Source: CAXYVC01 sp964292295 (GTDB lineage Bacteria > Acidobacteriota > Holophagae > Holophagales > Holophagaceae). From it: a DNA stretch of 9,446 nucleotides. Location of the stretch: NCBI GenBank assembly GCA_964292295.1, contig CAXYVC010000111.1:1-9446 (forward strand). Reading direction: 5' to 3'. The translations under genes and the position numbers were made by a program. Below are positions 1-6,489 of the stretch, in pieces; position 1 is the first letter of the stretch; the number at the start of each line of letters is the position of its first letter. The notes under the pieces are model-generated. The model was not told where the DNA came from, made no database searches, and was given only the letters and a program-made list of their open reading frames with translations.

Positions 1-1
1 G

Positions 2-1060
2 CTGCTGGTGGACCCCGGCGGCGTGGTGGCCCCCCTGCTGCGGCAGGATGCCCGGAACTTCCAGCTGGTGTCCCGCCCTGAGGGCGACCTGCGCCAGGCC
101 ATCCGGGACCAGAAGCTGGAGATGGCCCTCGAGGTGGACGCGGATGCCGCCGCCAAGCTGGAGGAGGCGAAGACCTTCACCCTGCGCGCCACCTACGACC
201 AGAGCGAGGACGCCTCCAAGCTGGCCCTGGACCGCCTGCAGAAGACCCTGAAGCAGCAGGACACGGCCTGGGTGCAGGCCCGCCTCCAGGCGCTGGGCGC
301 GAGCCCCGAGCTGGCGGTGCCCACGAAGGTGGAAAAGGTGAACGCCGGCGACATGGGCCTGATGCTCGGCAAGATGCTCGGCAGCTTCCTGCCCTACATG
401 CTGATGATCATGATGTTCGCGGGCGCGATGCAGCACGGCATCTACGCCACCGCGGGCGAGAAGGAGCGGGGAACCCTCCTGAGCCTGCTTTCCACGAGCC
501 TTCCGCGGAGCCAGATCATCCTGGGCAAGCTGCTCTACGTCTTTGCCGTGGGGCTCATCAGCGCCCTCGTGAACCTGCTCGCCATGGCCCTCAGCATGGG
601 GCGCCTGGTGGTGGGAACGGCGCCCGCCGCGTCCCAGGGGAGCGCCGCCGCCGGTGCCGCCTCCTCTGGCCTGGGCGGTCTGGCGGCCCTGGCGGACCCC
701 ATGGTGGTGGGCCTCACCTTCCTCCTGATGATTCCCTTGGGGCTCCTCTTCGCGAACGTCATCGTGCTGGGGGGGATCCAGGCCAAGAACACCGTGGAGG
801 CCGGAACGGCCCTCACGCCGGGGATCTTCGTGGTGGTGGTGCTTGGGGTCTTCAGCCTGGGGCCTGGCATCGAGAAGATGGGCTTCCTGACCTACGTCCC
901 GGTGCTGAACGTGAGCCTGGCCATCCGCAAGATGTTCAGCCAGCAGCCCTATGCCCTGGAATACGCGGTCTCCTTTGCCATGACGGTGCTCATGGCCGCG
1001 GGGATGACCTGGGTGAGCGCGCGCTTCCTCCGTCGGGAGTCCGTGATCTTCCGCAGCTGA
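2..1060 (+). CDS. ABC-2 type transporter permease, NatB-like (5' end missing)
   Basis: This is the membrane subunit of an ABC exporter of the ABC-2/NatB family, which normally works with a separate ATPase. The reading frame is open from the first complete codon (LLVDPGG...), so the gene begins before the window; the GTG at base 8 is not needed as a start. About 115 residues of soluble extracytoplasmic-looking sequence come first. Hydrophobic segments then follow near residues 120-145, 172-193, 233-258, 272-290 and 320-342, counted from base 8. The stretch AGEKERGTLLSLL just after the first of these is the classic cytoplasmic signature of the family. NatB exports sodium in Bacillus, but the substrate here cannot be read from sequence. 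A flexible Ala/Ser/Gly-rich insert (about residues 200-228) separates two membrane segments. The ATPase gene probably lies just upstream, outside the window. Family call is firm; substrate is unknown. Confidence 0.85.
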   Translation: MLVDPGGVVAPLLRQDARNFQLVSRPEGDLRQAIRDQKLEMALEVDADAAAKLEEAKTFTLRATYDQSEDASKLALDRLQKTLKQQDTAWVQARLQALGASPELAVPTKVEKVNAGDMGLMLGKMLGSFLPYMLMIMMFAGAMQHGIYATAGEKERGTLLSLLSTSLPRSQIILGKLLYVFAVGLISALVNLLAMALSMGRLVVGTAPAASQGSAAAGAASSGLGGLAALADPMVVGLTFLLMIPLGLLFANVIVLGGIQAKNTVEAGTALTPGIFVVVVLGVFSLGPGIEKMGFLTYVPVLNVSLAIRKMFSQQPYALEYAVSFAMTVLMAAGMTWVSARFLRRESVIFRS

Positions 1061-1078
1061 CGGGCTTATTCCACCCTT

Positions 1079-1108
1079 CGCGGCGGCGGGCATCGGCCCG
1101 CCGCTGCG
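1079..1108 (+). terminator. GC-rich hairpin after the ABC permease gene
   Basis: The arms GCGGCGGGC (1083-1091) and GCCCGCCGC (1096-1104) pair perfectly around an ATCG loop. The stem extends outward to 13 pairs (1079-1108) with one G-U wobble. It lies 18 bases after the permease stop and 35 before the next gene, the expected place for a terminator. No run of T follows, so intrinsic termination is uncertain and it could instead act as a 3'-end stabilising structure. Confidence 0.5.
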
Positions 1109-1143
1109 GTATAGTAGTCACTCCGAGTTGACGAGGATTGAGC

Positions 1144-1671
1144 ATGGCCACCAAAGCGAAGAACGACGCGACCTCCACGAGCCCCAAGGGGCAGCAGCCC
1201 GGCGATGCCCTGCGGGCCCAGTTCGCGCAGGCCCTGGCCCAGGTGGATGCCGGCAAGCTGAAGGAGGCTGCCGCGGCCTTCGAGGGGCTCCTGGCGGCGT
1301 GCCGCGAGCAGGGCGAGTTCGGCCTGCTGCGGTCCGCGCGCAACTACCTGGCGGCCATCCAGAAGCGCCAGGAGAAGCCCGCCGAGGCGGCGCCGGAACC
1401 CGGGGCGGAGGCCGTCCTGCTGCTCAACCGCCGGGACGCCGACGGCGCCCTCGCCGTGCTGGACAAGGCGCTGAAGACCCACCGCGCCTGCGCCTCCCTC
1501 CACTTCCTGAAGGCCACGGCCCACGCCCAGAAGGGCGAGGCGGAGGCCTCCGCGGGGGCCTTGAAGCAGGCCCTGGAACTGGATGGCGCCTTCCTCTTCC
1601 AGTACCGCTCCGAGCCCGACTTCGAGGTCATGCGCCGCAGCGCCTGCTTCGCGCCCTTCGAACAGGACTGA
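1144..1671 (+). CDS. Small TPR-like repeat protein
   Basis: A 175-residue soluble protein with no signal peptide or membrane segment. Residues 1-20 are polar and probably disordered. Residues 22-75 and 95-148 form Ala/Leu-rich helical pairs of tetratricopeptide character, for example AGKLKEAAAAFEGLL and RRDADGALAVLDKAL, then FLKATAHAQKGEAEASAGALKQALELD. Such repeats usually bind a partner protein. A Pro/Glu/Ala linker (about 77-90) separates the two halves. The end, with YRSEPDFEVMRRSACFAPF, resembles the tail of TPR proteins that finish 'DPDFAPLRSDPRF', where the last repeat meets the C-terminus. The ATG at 1144 is chosen because GAGG (1133-1136) lies 7 bases upstream; a TTG six bases earlier is too close to it. 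The yvcK-like gene starts 3 bases after the stop, so the two are probably co-transcribed. Exact function is unknown. Confidence 0.8.
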   Translation: MATKAKNDATSTSPKGQQPGDALRAQFAQALAQVDAGKLKEAAAAFEGLLAACREQGEFGLLRSARNYLAAIQKRQEKPAEAAPEPGAEAVLLLNRRDADGALAVLDKALKTHRACASLHFLKATAHAQKGEAEASAGALKQALELDGAFLFQYRSEPDFEVMRRSACFAPFEQD

Positions 1672-1674
1672 CCC

Positions 1675-2667
1675 GTGGCGCACCGCGCCGACCGGCCCCT
1701 GAGGGTGGTCGCGCTCGGAGGCGGGACCGGCCTCGCGGCCCTGCTCCGGGCGCTCAAGCCCGAGGCGTGCCGCGCCCGTGATCCCTGGAGGCTCACGGGC
1801 ATCGTGACGGTGTCGGACGACGGGGGCAGTTCGGGGCGCCTGCGCGCCGAGCTGGGGGGCATCCCGCCCGGGGACCTCCGCAACTGCCTGGCGGCGCTGA
1901 CCCAGGAGTCCTCGCTCCTCTCCGAGCTGCTCGACTACCGCTTCAAGGGGAGCGGGGCCCTGGCGGGGCACTCCCTGGGCAACCTGATGCTGCTGGCCCT
2001 GGCGGACCTCAGCGGCGACTGGGTGCGGGCGATCCGCCAGCTCTCCGGCGTGCTGGTCACGGCCGGGCGCCTGTGGCCTTCCACCCTGGTGCCCGTGACC
2101 CTCTGCTCCGAGGACCTCTCGGGGGTGTGCCACGTGGGGGAGACCGCCGTGGGGGCCAGCCTGCCGCCCCCCGCCCGGCTGTGGCTGGAGCCGCAGGACG
2201 CCGAGGCCCTTCCGGAAGCCCTGCTGGCCATCCTCCAGGCGGACCTGGTCCTGCTCGCCCCAGGCAGCCTCTACACCAGCACCATCCCGAACCTGCTGAT
2301 CCCCGAGGTGCGGGGCGCCGTCGCCCGTGCGGGCGCCCCGGTGGTGTACGTGGCGAACCTGATGACCCAGCCCGGCGAGAGCCAGGGGCTGGACCTGGAG
2401 GCCCACGTGGCCGCCGTCCAGGCCTGGGGGGCGATGCCCCTGGCACGGGTCATCGTCAACACGACGCCCCCTCCCGCAGAGCTGCTGGCGCGCTACCGCG
2501 CCCTGGGGGCCGAGCCCCTGGCCAGCCCCGGGCCCACGGTCTGCGGCGTGCCGGTCCACCCCGCGGAGCTGCTGGACGTGCGGGCCCCCGTGCTGCGCCA
2601 CGACCCGGTGCGTCTGAACCGGGCCCTCCGGGACGTGATAGGAACTTTATCGCTGGCTGACCTGTAG
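1675..2667 (+). CDS. yvcK: YvcK/CofD-like protein (gluconeogenesis factor family)
   Basis: A 330-residue Rossmann-like protein of the YvcK branch of the CofD/UPF0052 family. Signature stretches appear in order: VVALGGGTGLAALLRALK (11-28) for nucleotide-sugar or phosphate binding, IVTVSDDGGSSGRLR (43-57), GDLRNCLAAL (66-75), GHSLGNLML (98-106), LLAPGSLYTSTIPNLLIP (193-210) and YVANLMTQPGES (225-236). YvcK proteins bind UDP-sugars such as UDP-GlcNAc and support cell-wall synthesis and growth on gluconeogenic carbon sources in Bacillus, Listeria and mycobacteria; they are not proven enzymes. The start is GTG, with AGGA (1664-1667) 7 bases upstream inside the preceding gene, pointing to translational coupling. 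In Firmicutes and Actinobacteria the gene usually lies between rapZ and whiA; neither is here. A true CofD (2-phospholactate transferase) is less likely, because the motifs fit YvcK and no F420 genes are nearby. Confidence 0.9.
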   Translation: MAHRADRPLRVVALGGGTGLAALLRALKPEACRARDPWRLTGIVTVSDDGGSSGRLRAELGGIPPGDLRNCLAALTQESSLLSELLDYRFKGSGALAGHSLGNLMLLALADLSGDWVRAIRQLSGVLVTAGRLWPSTLVPVTLCSEDLSGVCHVGETAVGASLPPPARLWLEPQDAEALPEALLAILQADLVLLAPGSLYTSTIPNLLIPEVRGAVARAGAPVVYVANLMTQPGESQGLDLEAHVAAVQAWGAMPLARVIVNTTPPPAELLARYRALGAEPLASPGPTVCGVPVHPAELLDVRAPVLRHDPVRLNRALRDVIGTLSLADL

Positions 2668-2762
2668 TTCCCATGCCCGCTTCCGATGAGAATGGTGGGG
2701 CGGGGCACTTCCCGTGCGCCGGGCCTTCCGGGCGATGGCGCGGCGGCCGTGCTGGAGACGCG

Positions 2763-3893
2763 ATGGGACTGAAGGGTGATCTCGCGACGATGGGGCTGGA
2801 GGACATCTTCCAGTGGCTCGCCGTGGGCAAGAAGACGGGCATCCTCGAGCTGAAGGGCGTGCTCTACACCAAGCGCGTCGCCCTGCACGAGGGCCGGATC
2901 ACGGGGGTGTGGTCCTCGGATCCGCGGGAATACCTGGGCCAGTATCTTCTCGCCTTCAACCGCATCACCGAGGAACAGCTGCGGGAGGCCCTCGCGACCC
3001 AGGAGGACGAGAACCAGCTCCTGGGGCGCATCCTGGTGAACCGCCAGCTGGTGACGGAGGCGGAGATCCGCCGCATCGTGCAGCTCAAGGTGGAGGAGAG
3101 CATCTACGACTGCTTCCTGTGGGAGGTGGGGAACTTCGAGTTCCACGACGGGGAGCAGGTCAATCTGCACCGCAGCGTGCTGCTCAGCCTGGACGTCACG
3201 GGGATCGTCCTGGAAGGGGCCCGGCGGGTGGACGAGTGGAAGCGCATCCGGAAGGTCATCAAGGGCGGGGACGCGGTGCTCGACGCGGTGCCGGAGGCCA
3301 TCGCGGAGATGCTGCCGCTGCCGGCCGAGGAGGCGGACCTGCTCGCGCGCCTGGACGGCCAGAAGAACATCGACCACCTCGCCGTGGAGATGCGCGTTCC
3401 GGAGTTCAAGCTCCACAAGCTCCTCTTCGACCTGCACGAGAAGGGCATGGTTCGCCTCCTCAAGGCGGGCGGGTGCCTCGGCGAGCAGTCCGGCCTCCAG
3501 CTCCAGCGCGCCCGGCAGCTCGTGGAGAAGCAGAAGCTCCAGGAGGCCCAGACCGAACTCCACCGCATCCTTGCGGATCAGCCGGCGCTGGACGAGGCAT
3601 GCCGCATGCTGGAGGTGGTCGAACACCTGATGGACGAGAACCGCATCGACGAGAGCCAGGTGCCTGAACTGGCCATGGCCATCGAGGAGCTCATGCAGGC
3701 CCAGCTCGGGCCCAACGAGGCCTTCCTGGCCACGCGCGTGAACGGCGTGTGGAGCATCCGGGACATCATCAGCATCAGCCCCTTCCCGCGGGACGAGTGC
3801 ATGGCCATCTTCTCGAAGCTGCTGAAGCGTGGGATTCTCAAGGTGCAGAAACCCCTATCCGGAGGCGTCCAGCCCGGCATGCGCCGCTTCTGA
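2763..3893 (+). CDS. DUF4388 (PATAN) protein with two winged-helix-like modules
   Basis: A 376-residue cytoplasmic protein. Residues 1-150 are a DUF4388/PATAN domain, recognised by its opening MGLKGDLATMGLEDIFQWL, KKTGILELKG and the conserved G-x-YLL-x-F region, then the helical part VTEAEIRRIVQLKVEESIYDCFLWEVG. PATAN domains occur in bacterial signalling and two-component-linked proteins and are thought to mediate protein contacts. Residues about 187-235 and 317-362 resemble each other and look like small winged-helix units (LARLDGQKNIDHLA...LLFDLHEKGMVRLL and ATRVNGVWSIRDII...FSKLLKRGILKVQ). Between them, residues 245-292 look like a TPR-type helical hairpin. The ATG at 2763 is chosen because the domain begins exactly there and GGAG (2754-2757) precedes it by 5 bases. 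The in-frame ATG at 2673 would add 30 low-complexity residues and has no ribosome site. Its partner and output are unknown. Confidence 0.85.
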   Translation: MGLKGDLATMGLEDIFQWLAVGKKTGILELKGVLYTKRVALHEGRITGVWSSDPREYLGQYLLAFNRITEEQLREALATQEDENQLLGRILVNRQLVTEAEIRRIVQLKVEESIYDCFLWEVGNFEFHDGEQVNLHRSVLLSLDVTGIVLEGARRVDEWKRIRKVIKGGDAVLDAVPEAIAEMLPLPAEEADLLARLDGQKNIDHLAVEMRVPEFKLHKLLFDLHEKGMVRLLKAGGCLGEQSGLQLQRARQLVEKQKLQEAQTELHRILADQPALDEACRMLEVVEHLMDENRIDESQVPELAMAIEELMQAQLGPNEAFLATRVNGVWSIRDIISISPFPRDECMAIFSKLLKRGILKVQKPLSGGVQPGMRRF

Positions 3894-3919
3894 GCCCCTC
3901 CGACGCCCAGGAGGGTCCC

Positions 3920-4636
3920 GTGCGCCTCACTTCCATCTGCTGCTCCCTGGCTTTCGGTGGCCTCCTGACCCTCCAGGCCGCGCCGCCCAGCGCTTCCGCA
4001 GCCCAGCTGCGGGCCCAGGTGCGCCGGCTGACCGAGGAGCGGGATGGCCTGAAGCAGCGTCTGGCCGCCACCGGCGACCTGCAGGAGGAACTGGCCGCTG
4101 CCCGCAAGAGCCGCGAGCTGGCCCAGCAGGAAACGGAGGCCGCCGGCAGGGAGCTGGCCCAGCTGAAGGCCGTCGTCGGGGAGAACCAGGGCAGCGGCGA
4201 CGCCATGCTCCAGGACCTCCAGAAGGCCCAGGCGGACGTGGCCGCCTGCAAGGAGCGCATGCAGGCCCTCCAGGAGAAGCTGGACGAGGCCAACGCGCGC
4301 CTGAAGGCCCCCGCCGAGGGGAACCTGGTGCTCCTCTCCCGGGAGGTGGAGCCCGCGCGGCCGATCAACCTGCGCAAGGTGACGCCCAGCGTGCGCAAGG
4401 CGAGCGGGGCCGTGGTCGTGAACGTGCTGGTGAGCGAGAACGGCGAGGTGCTGGACGTGCGGCTGATCCAGGGGGTGAACCCGGGCGTGCCCGTGGACAA
4501 GGAGGCCGACGAACACGCCCGGGCCGCCAACGCCGCCTGCCTGGAGGCCGCGAAGCGTCTCATCTTCGATCCCGCGCGCACCAGCGCCGGCACCCGCGTC
4601 CGGGTCTGGCAGGGCGTGGCCTTCTTCCTGGACTAG
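3920..4636 (+). CDS. Exported coiled-coil protein with TonB C-terminal-like domain
   Basis: A 238-residue envelope protein. A short positive start and hydrophobic core (residues 5-20) followed by PSASA|AQ around residue 28 look like a signal peptide cleaved by signal peptidase I. Residues 28-130 are a long charged heptad-like helix, very probably a coiled coil (QLRAQVRRLTEERDGLKQRL, QEKLDEANARLK). Residues about 152-237 match the TonB C-terminal fold: VVVNVLVSENGEVLDVRLIQG, an Ala-rich helix AANAACLEAAKRL, then IFDPARTSAGTRVRVWQGVAFFL. TonB normally stays anchored in the inner membrane, spans the periplasm and contacts ExbB/ExbD and outer-membrane receptors. This protein lacks the Pro-rich spacer, and no exbB/exbD or receptor gene is nearby, so it may be a stand-alone periplasmic relative. 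Start is GTG with a perfect AGGAGG (3909-3914) 5 bases upstream. Its stop overlaps that of the opposing gene. Confidence 0.8.
   Translation: MRLTSICCSLAFGGLLTLQAAPPSASAAQLRAQVRRLTEERDGLKQRLAATGDLQEELAAARKSRELAQQETEAAGRELAQLKAVVGENQGSGDAMLQDLQKAQADVAACKERMQALQEKLDEANARLKAPAEGNLVLLSREVEPARPINLRKVTPSVRKASGAVVVNVLVSENGEVLDVRLIQGVNPGVPVDKEADEHARAANAACLEAAKRLIFDPARTSAGTRVRVWQGVAFFLD
4633..4636. other. Overlapping convergent stop codons (CTAG)
   Basis: The palindrome CTAG provides the TAG stop of the TonB-like gene on the plus strand (4634-4636) and the TAG stop of the HEPN gene on the minus strand (4633-4635). The two transcription units therefore meet with no spacer and no hairpin terminator that I can see. 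Confidence 0.95.
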
Positions 4637-5037
4637 ACCACCGCCTCGGTGTCGGACAGGCTCTCCAGGCGGGAGCGCACCCGCTTGGGCACGGCCTGGC
4701 AGGCGTCGAAGGCCTGCTGGGCCACCTCGCGGGTGGGTTCGACATGCAGGCTTTCCATGTCCATGGCCGTGTTGCGCAGCACGCGCAGGGCGTCGCGCAG
4801 CTCGTCCCACTCGGGCTCCAGCTCCAGCACCATCTCCAGGAGCACCACGATGTGGGAGGTCTCGGGGAAGGGCGTGTCCGAGAGGGCGAGCCGTGCGCGC
4901 AGGTAGCGCAGGGCGCACTGGTGCGCGTGGAAGCACACCGCCTCAGGGTTCCCGTGGGCGGGGATCGCCATCTCCCGCATGGCGGTCTGGAAGTCCTTGT
5001 TCGCCTTGCGGGCCCAGGCATGGGATTCAGGGGTCAT
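4633..5037 (-). CDS. HEPN-domain protein lacking the RNase motif
   Basis: A 134-residue all-helical protein matching the HEPN fold: WARKANKDFQTAMREMA (8-24), then PEAVCFHAHQCALRYLRARLAL (31-52), THIV-like SHIVVLLEMVLEL (61-73), and a final helical pair (78-126). HEPN proteins include toxins and RNases of toxin-antitoxin and defence loci, but many small ones only bind partners or nucleotides. The RNase form carries Arg-x4-6-His near the last helices; here the nearest pair is R88 and H98 with nine residues between, so catalysis is unlikely. No MNT nucleotidyltransferase partner is adjacent. ATG start with GGGGAG (5045-5050) 7 bases upstream. It starts 30 bases after the TtcA-like gene stops, so it is probably the last gene of that operon. 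Function unknown. Confidence 0.75.
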   Translation of the reverse strand: MTPESHAWARKANKDFQTAMREMAIPAHGNPEAVCFHAHQCALRYLRARLALSDTPFPETSHIVVLLEMVLELEPEWDELRDALRVLRNTAMDMESLHVEPTREVAQQAFDACQAVPKRVRSRLESLSDTEAVV

Positions 5038-5067
5038 CTCGCGTCTCCCCGGCGTGGCTCCAGCTTA

Positions 5068-5895
5068 TCAGGCCGGGTCCCGCAGGCGCGCCAGGAGCTC
5101 CAGGTCCAGGAGGTGCGTGGGCTTCACGTTGGCCATGGCGCGCATCACGCAGTACTTCAGGTCGGGGGCACCCTTCACCAGCTCCGCCACCAGCGCCTTC
5201 ATCTGGAGCCGCCGGGACTGTTCCGGGGTCGCGCTGGCGAAGGGGCATCCGCAGGAGACCTGCGGGTAGCCCTTCAGCCACGCGAAGCGCCCCAGGTCCT
5301 CTTCCTCGCAGGTGCCCAGGGGGCGGATCACCGTGTTGGCGCCGTCGTCGCTCACCACCTTGAAGGGCATGGTGGAGAGGCGTCCCTCGAAGAACTGGTT
5401 GATGAGGAGGGTCTCGACGAGGTCGTCCATGTGGTGGCCCAGGGCGATCTTGGTGAAACCCTCCCGTTTGGCGAAGCTGTAGAGCAGTCCGCGGCGCAGG
5501 CGGCTGCACATGACGCAGGGAGTGCCGTCCGGGCGCCGGCGCAGGAGGGGCTCCACGGGAGCGGGGAGGACGTGGTGCGGAATGCCGCGCTCCCGGCAGG
5601 CCTCGGCCACGAGGTCCGCCCGGAAGTCCGGGAAGCCGGGGTCCACCGTGGCGCCGTGCACCTCGAAGCGGATGGGCGCACGGCGGGCGAGGGCTCGGAG
5701 GAGCTCCAGGCAGGCCCAGCTGTCCTTGCCCCCGGAGAGGCCCACGAGCACCCGGTCGCCCTCCTCCAGGAGCCGGTGCTTCGTGACGAGGATACCGACG
5801 CGCCGGCGCAGGCGCTCCTCCAGCTTGGGGAGCAGGCGCAGATCCGCCTCCGTGGGCGGTGCGGCGAAGGGGGGAAGAGGGCCGGGGAGGGTCAA
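5068..5895 (-). CDS. ttcA: TtcA-like tRNA 2-thiocytidine synthetase (PP-loop ATPase)
   Basis: A 275-residue member of the TtcA/TtuA adenine-nucleotide alpha hydrolase family. TtcA adenylates cytidine 32 of certain tRNAs and replaces its oxygen with sulfur supplied by a cysteine desulfurase, using a [4Fe-4S] cluster. The PP-loop is LVGLSGGKDS (50-59). The cluster ligands appear as CVMC (C127, C130) plus SCGC (C215, C217), matching the two-plus-one cysteine layout of E. coli TtcA. ALGHHMDDLVETLLINQFFEG (151-171) and the closing NVKPTHLLD also fit. No ATG or GTG is available upstream of the conserved core. I chose the TTG at 5895, 5 bases after the Rrf2 stop; a CTG overlapping that stop (5902-5904) is the alternative. 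Neither has a clear ribosome site, so translation is probably coupled to Rrf2. A relative acting on another tRNA position cannot be excluded. Confidence 0.85.
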   Translation of the reverse strand: MTLPGPLPPFAAPPTEADLRLLPKLEERLRRRVGILVTKHRLLEEGDRVLVGLSGGKDSWACLELLRALARRAPIRFEVHGATVDPGFPDFRADLVAEACRERGIPHHVLPAPVEPLLRRRPDGTPCVMCSRLRRGLLYSFAKREGFTKIALGHHMDDLVETLLINQFFEGRLSTMPFKVVSDDGANTVIRPLGTCEEEDLGRFAWLKGYPQVSCGCPFASATPEQSRRLQMKALVAELVKGAPDLKYCVMRAMANVKPTHLLDLELLARLRDPA

Positions 5896-5900
5896 GGGGG

Positions 5901-6419
5901 TCAGGCCCGCTGTGCCCGCGCACTGCAGCGCCCGCGGCTGCCCTGCTTCATCTGTTCCGTGCGCTCCGCGGTGTAGTCGGCGCACGTGCAGTGGGGGCAG
6001 GCGTTGCTGGAGCTTTCCACGCAGAGGTCCGCCAGCGACACGGTGTCCAGGAAGTCCGCGATCTGGTCGCCCAGCTGCTTCCAGAGCAGCGTGTTCATGG
6101 TTTCGTCGGCCTTCAGGGCCGTGTGGGCGCCGTCCGGGTCCTCCTTGGCGACGGCGTAGAAGTTGCCATCCGTCAGGCGCAGGACATCCCCCACGGTGAC
6201 CTGGTTGCAGGGGCGCGCAAGGACGTACCCGCCCTTGGGTCCCCGCACGCTGGCCACGAGGCCGGCGCGCTTCAGGCGGTTGAAGATCTGCTCCAGGAAG
6301 GGGAGGCTGAGGTTCTGGCGCTGGGCGATCAGGTGCAGCGGAACCGGCTGGCCGTGGCTGTGGTGGGCCAGGTCGAACAGCGCCTGCATGCCGTATCTTC
6401 CGCGGGCCGAGATCTTCAC
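5901..6419 (-). CDS. Rrf2-family transcriptional regulator with displaced cysteine cluster
   Basis: A 172-residue DNA-binding repressor-type protein. MKISARGRYGMQALFDLA (1-18) and the winged helix-turn-helix to about residue 85 (LSLPFLEQIFNRLKRAGLVASVRGPKGGYVLARP) are diagnostic for Rrf2, the family of IscR, NsrR, RsrR and CymR. Fe-S sensing members carry three cysteines near positions 90-105; that segment (TDGNFYAVAKEDPDGAH) has none here. Instead cysteines are at 71, 133, 141, 144, 146 and 165, with CPHCTC at 141-146. They might bind an Fe-S cluster or zinc in a different geometry. GTG start with AAGGA (6426-6430) 6 bases upstream and a good promoter. It precedes ttcA and the HEPN gene in an apparent operon, which it may regulate. 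Confidence 0.88.
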   Translation of the reverse strand: MKISARGRYGMQALFDLAHHSHGQPVPLHLIAQRQNLSLPFLEQIFNRLKRAGLVASVRGPKGGYVLARPCNQVTVGDVLRLTDGNFYAVAKEDPDGAHTALKADETMNTLLWKQLGDQIADFLDTVSLADLCVESSSNACPHCTCADYTAERTEQMKQGSRGRCSARAQRA

Positions 6420-6445
6420 GGGAGGTCCTTCCGTCCGGGAGGGCC

Positions 6446-6474
6446 AGTCTAGCTTTCCTGATTGCGGCGGTCAA
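6446..6474 (-). promoter_or_regulatory. Sigma70-type promoter for Rrf2-ttcA-HEPN
   Basis: Reading the minus strand, TTGACC (6474-6469) and TAGACT (6451-6446) are separated by exactly 17 bases. Each box differs from consensus at one or two positions. Transcription would begin near 6439, about 20 bases before the GTG start, leaving room for the AAGGA ribosome site. It stands out as a relatively AT-rich patch in very GC-rich DNA. I see no clear IscR-type operator. Confidence 0.65.
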
Positions 6475-6489
6475 GAATCCCTGGAGACG

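Noticed and set aside
1110..1115. TATAGT resembling a -10 box before the TPR gene
   Set aside because: Spacing to the ATG would suit a promoter, but the place for a -35 box falls inside the GC hairpin and has no match, so I do not call it.
1066..2601. Long minus-strand open frame of about 511 codons opposite the TPR and yvcK-like genes
   Set aside because: Its Gly/Arg/Gln/His-rich product has no recognisable domain and mirrors the codon bias of the real genes on the plus strand; long antisense frames are expected at this GC content.
2673..2762. Earlier ATG giving the DUF4388 protein 30 extra residues
   Set aside because: No ribosome site precedes it, the added residues are low complexity, and the domain begins exactly at the ATG at 2763, which has GGAG in place. 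The 95-base gap holds no other feature that I can support.
3578..4936. Minus-strand frame of about 452 codons across the TonB-like gene
   Set aside because: It is a low-complexity product that overlaps three well-supported genes; it is a GC-driven shadow.
3829..5976. Plus-strand frame of about 715 codons across the convergent junction
   Set aside because: It runs antisense through the HEPN and TtcA-like genes and sense out of frame through the TonB-like gene, with no domain of its own.
5068..6474. Single 468-codon reading of the TtcA frame through the Rrf2 gene, suggesting a fusion
   Set aside because: The first roughly 193 codons are out-of-frame Rrf2 sequence with no domain; the Rrf2 gene is clear in its own frame with promoter and ribosome site.
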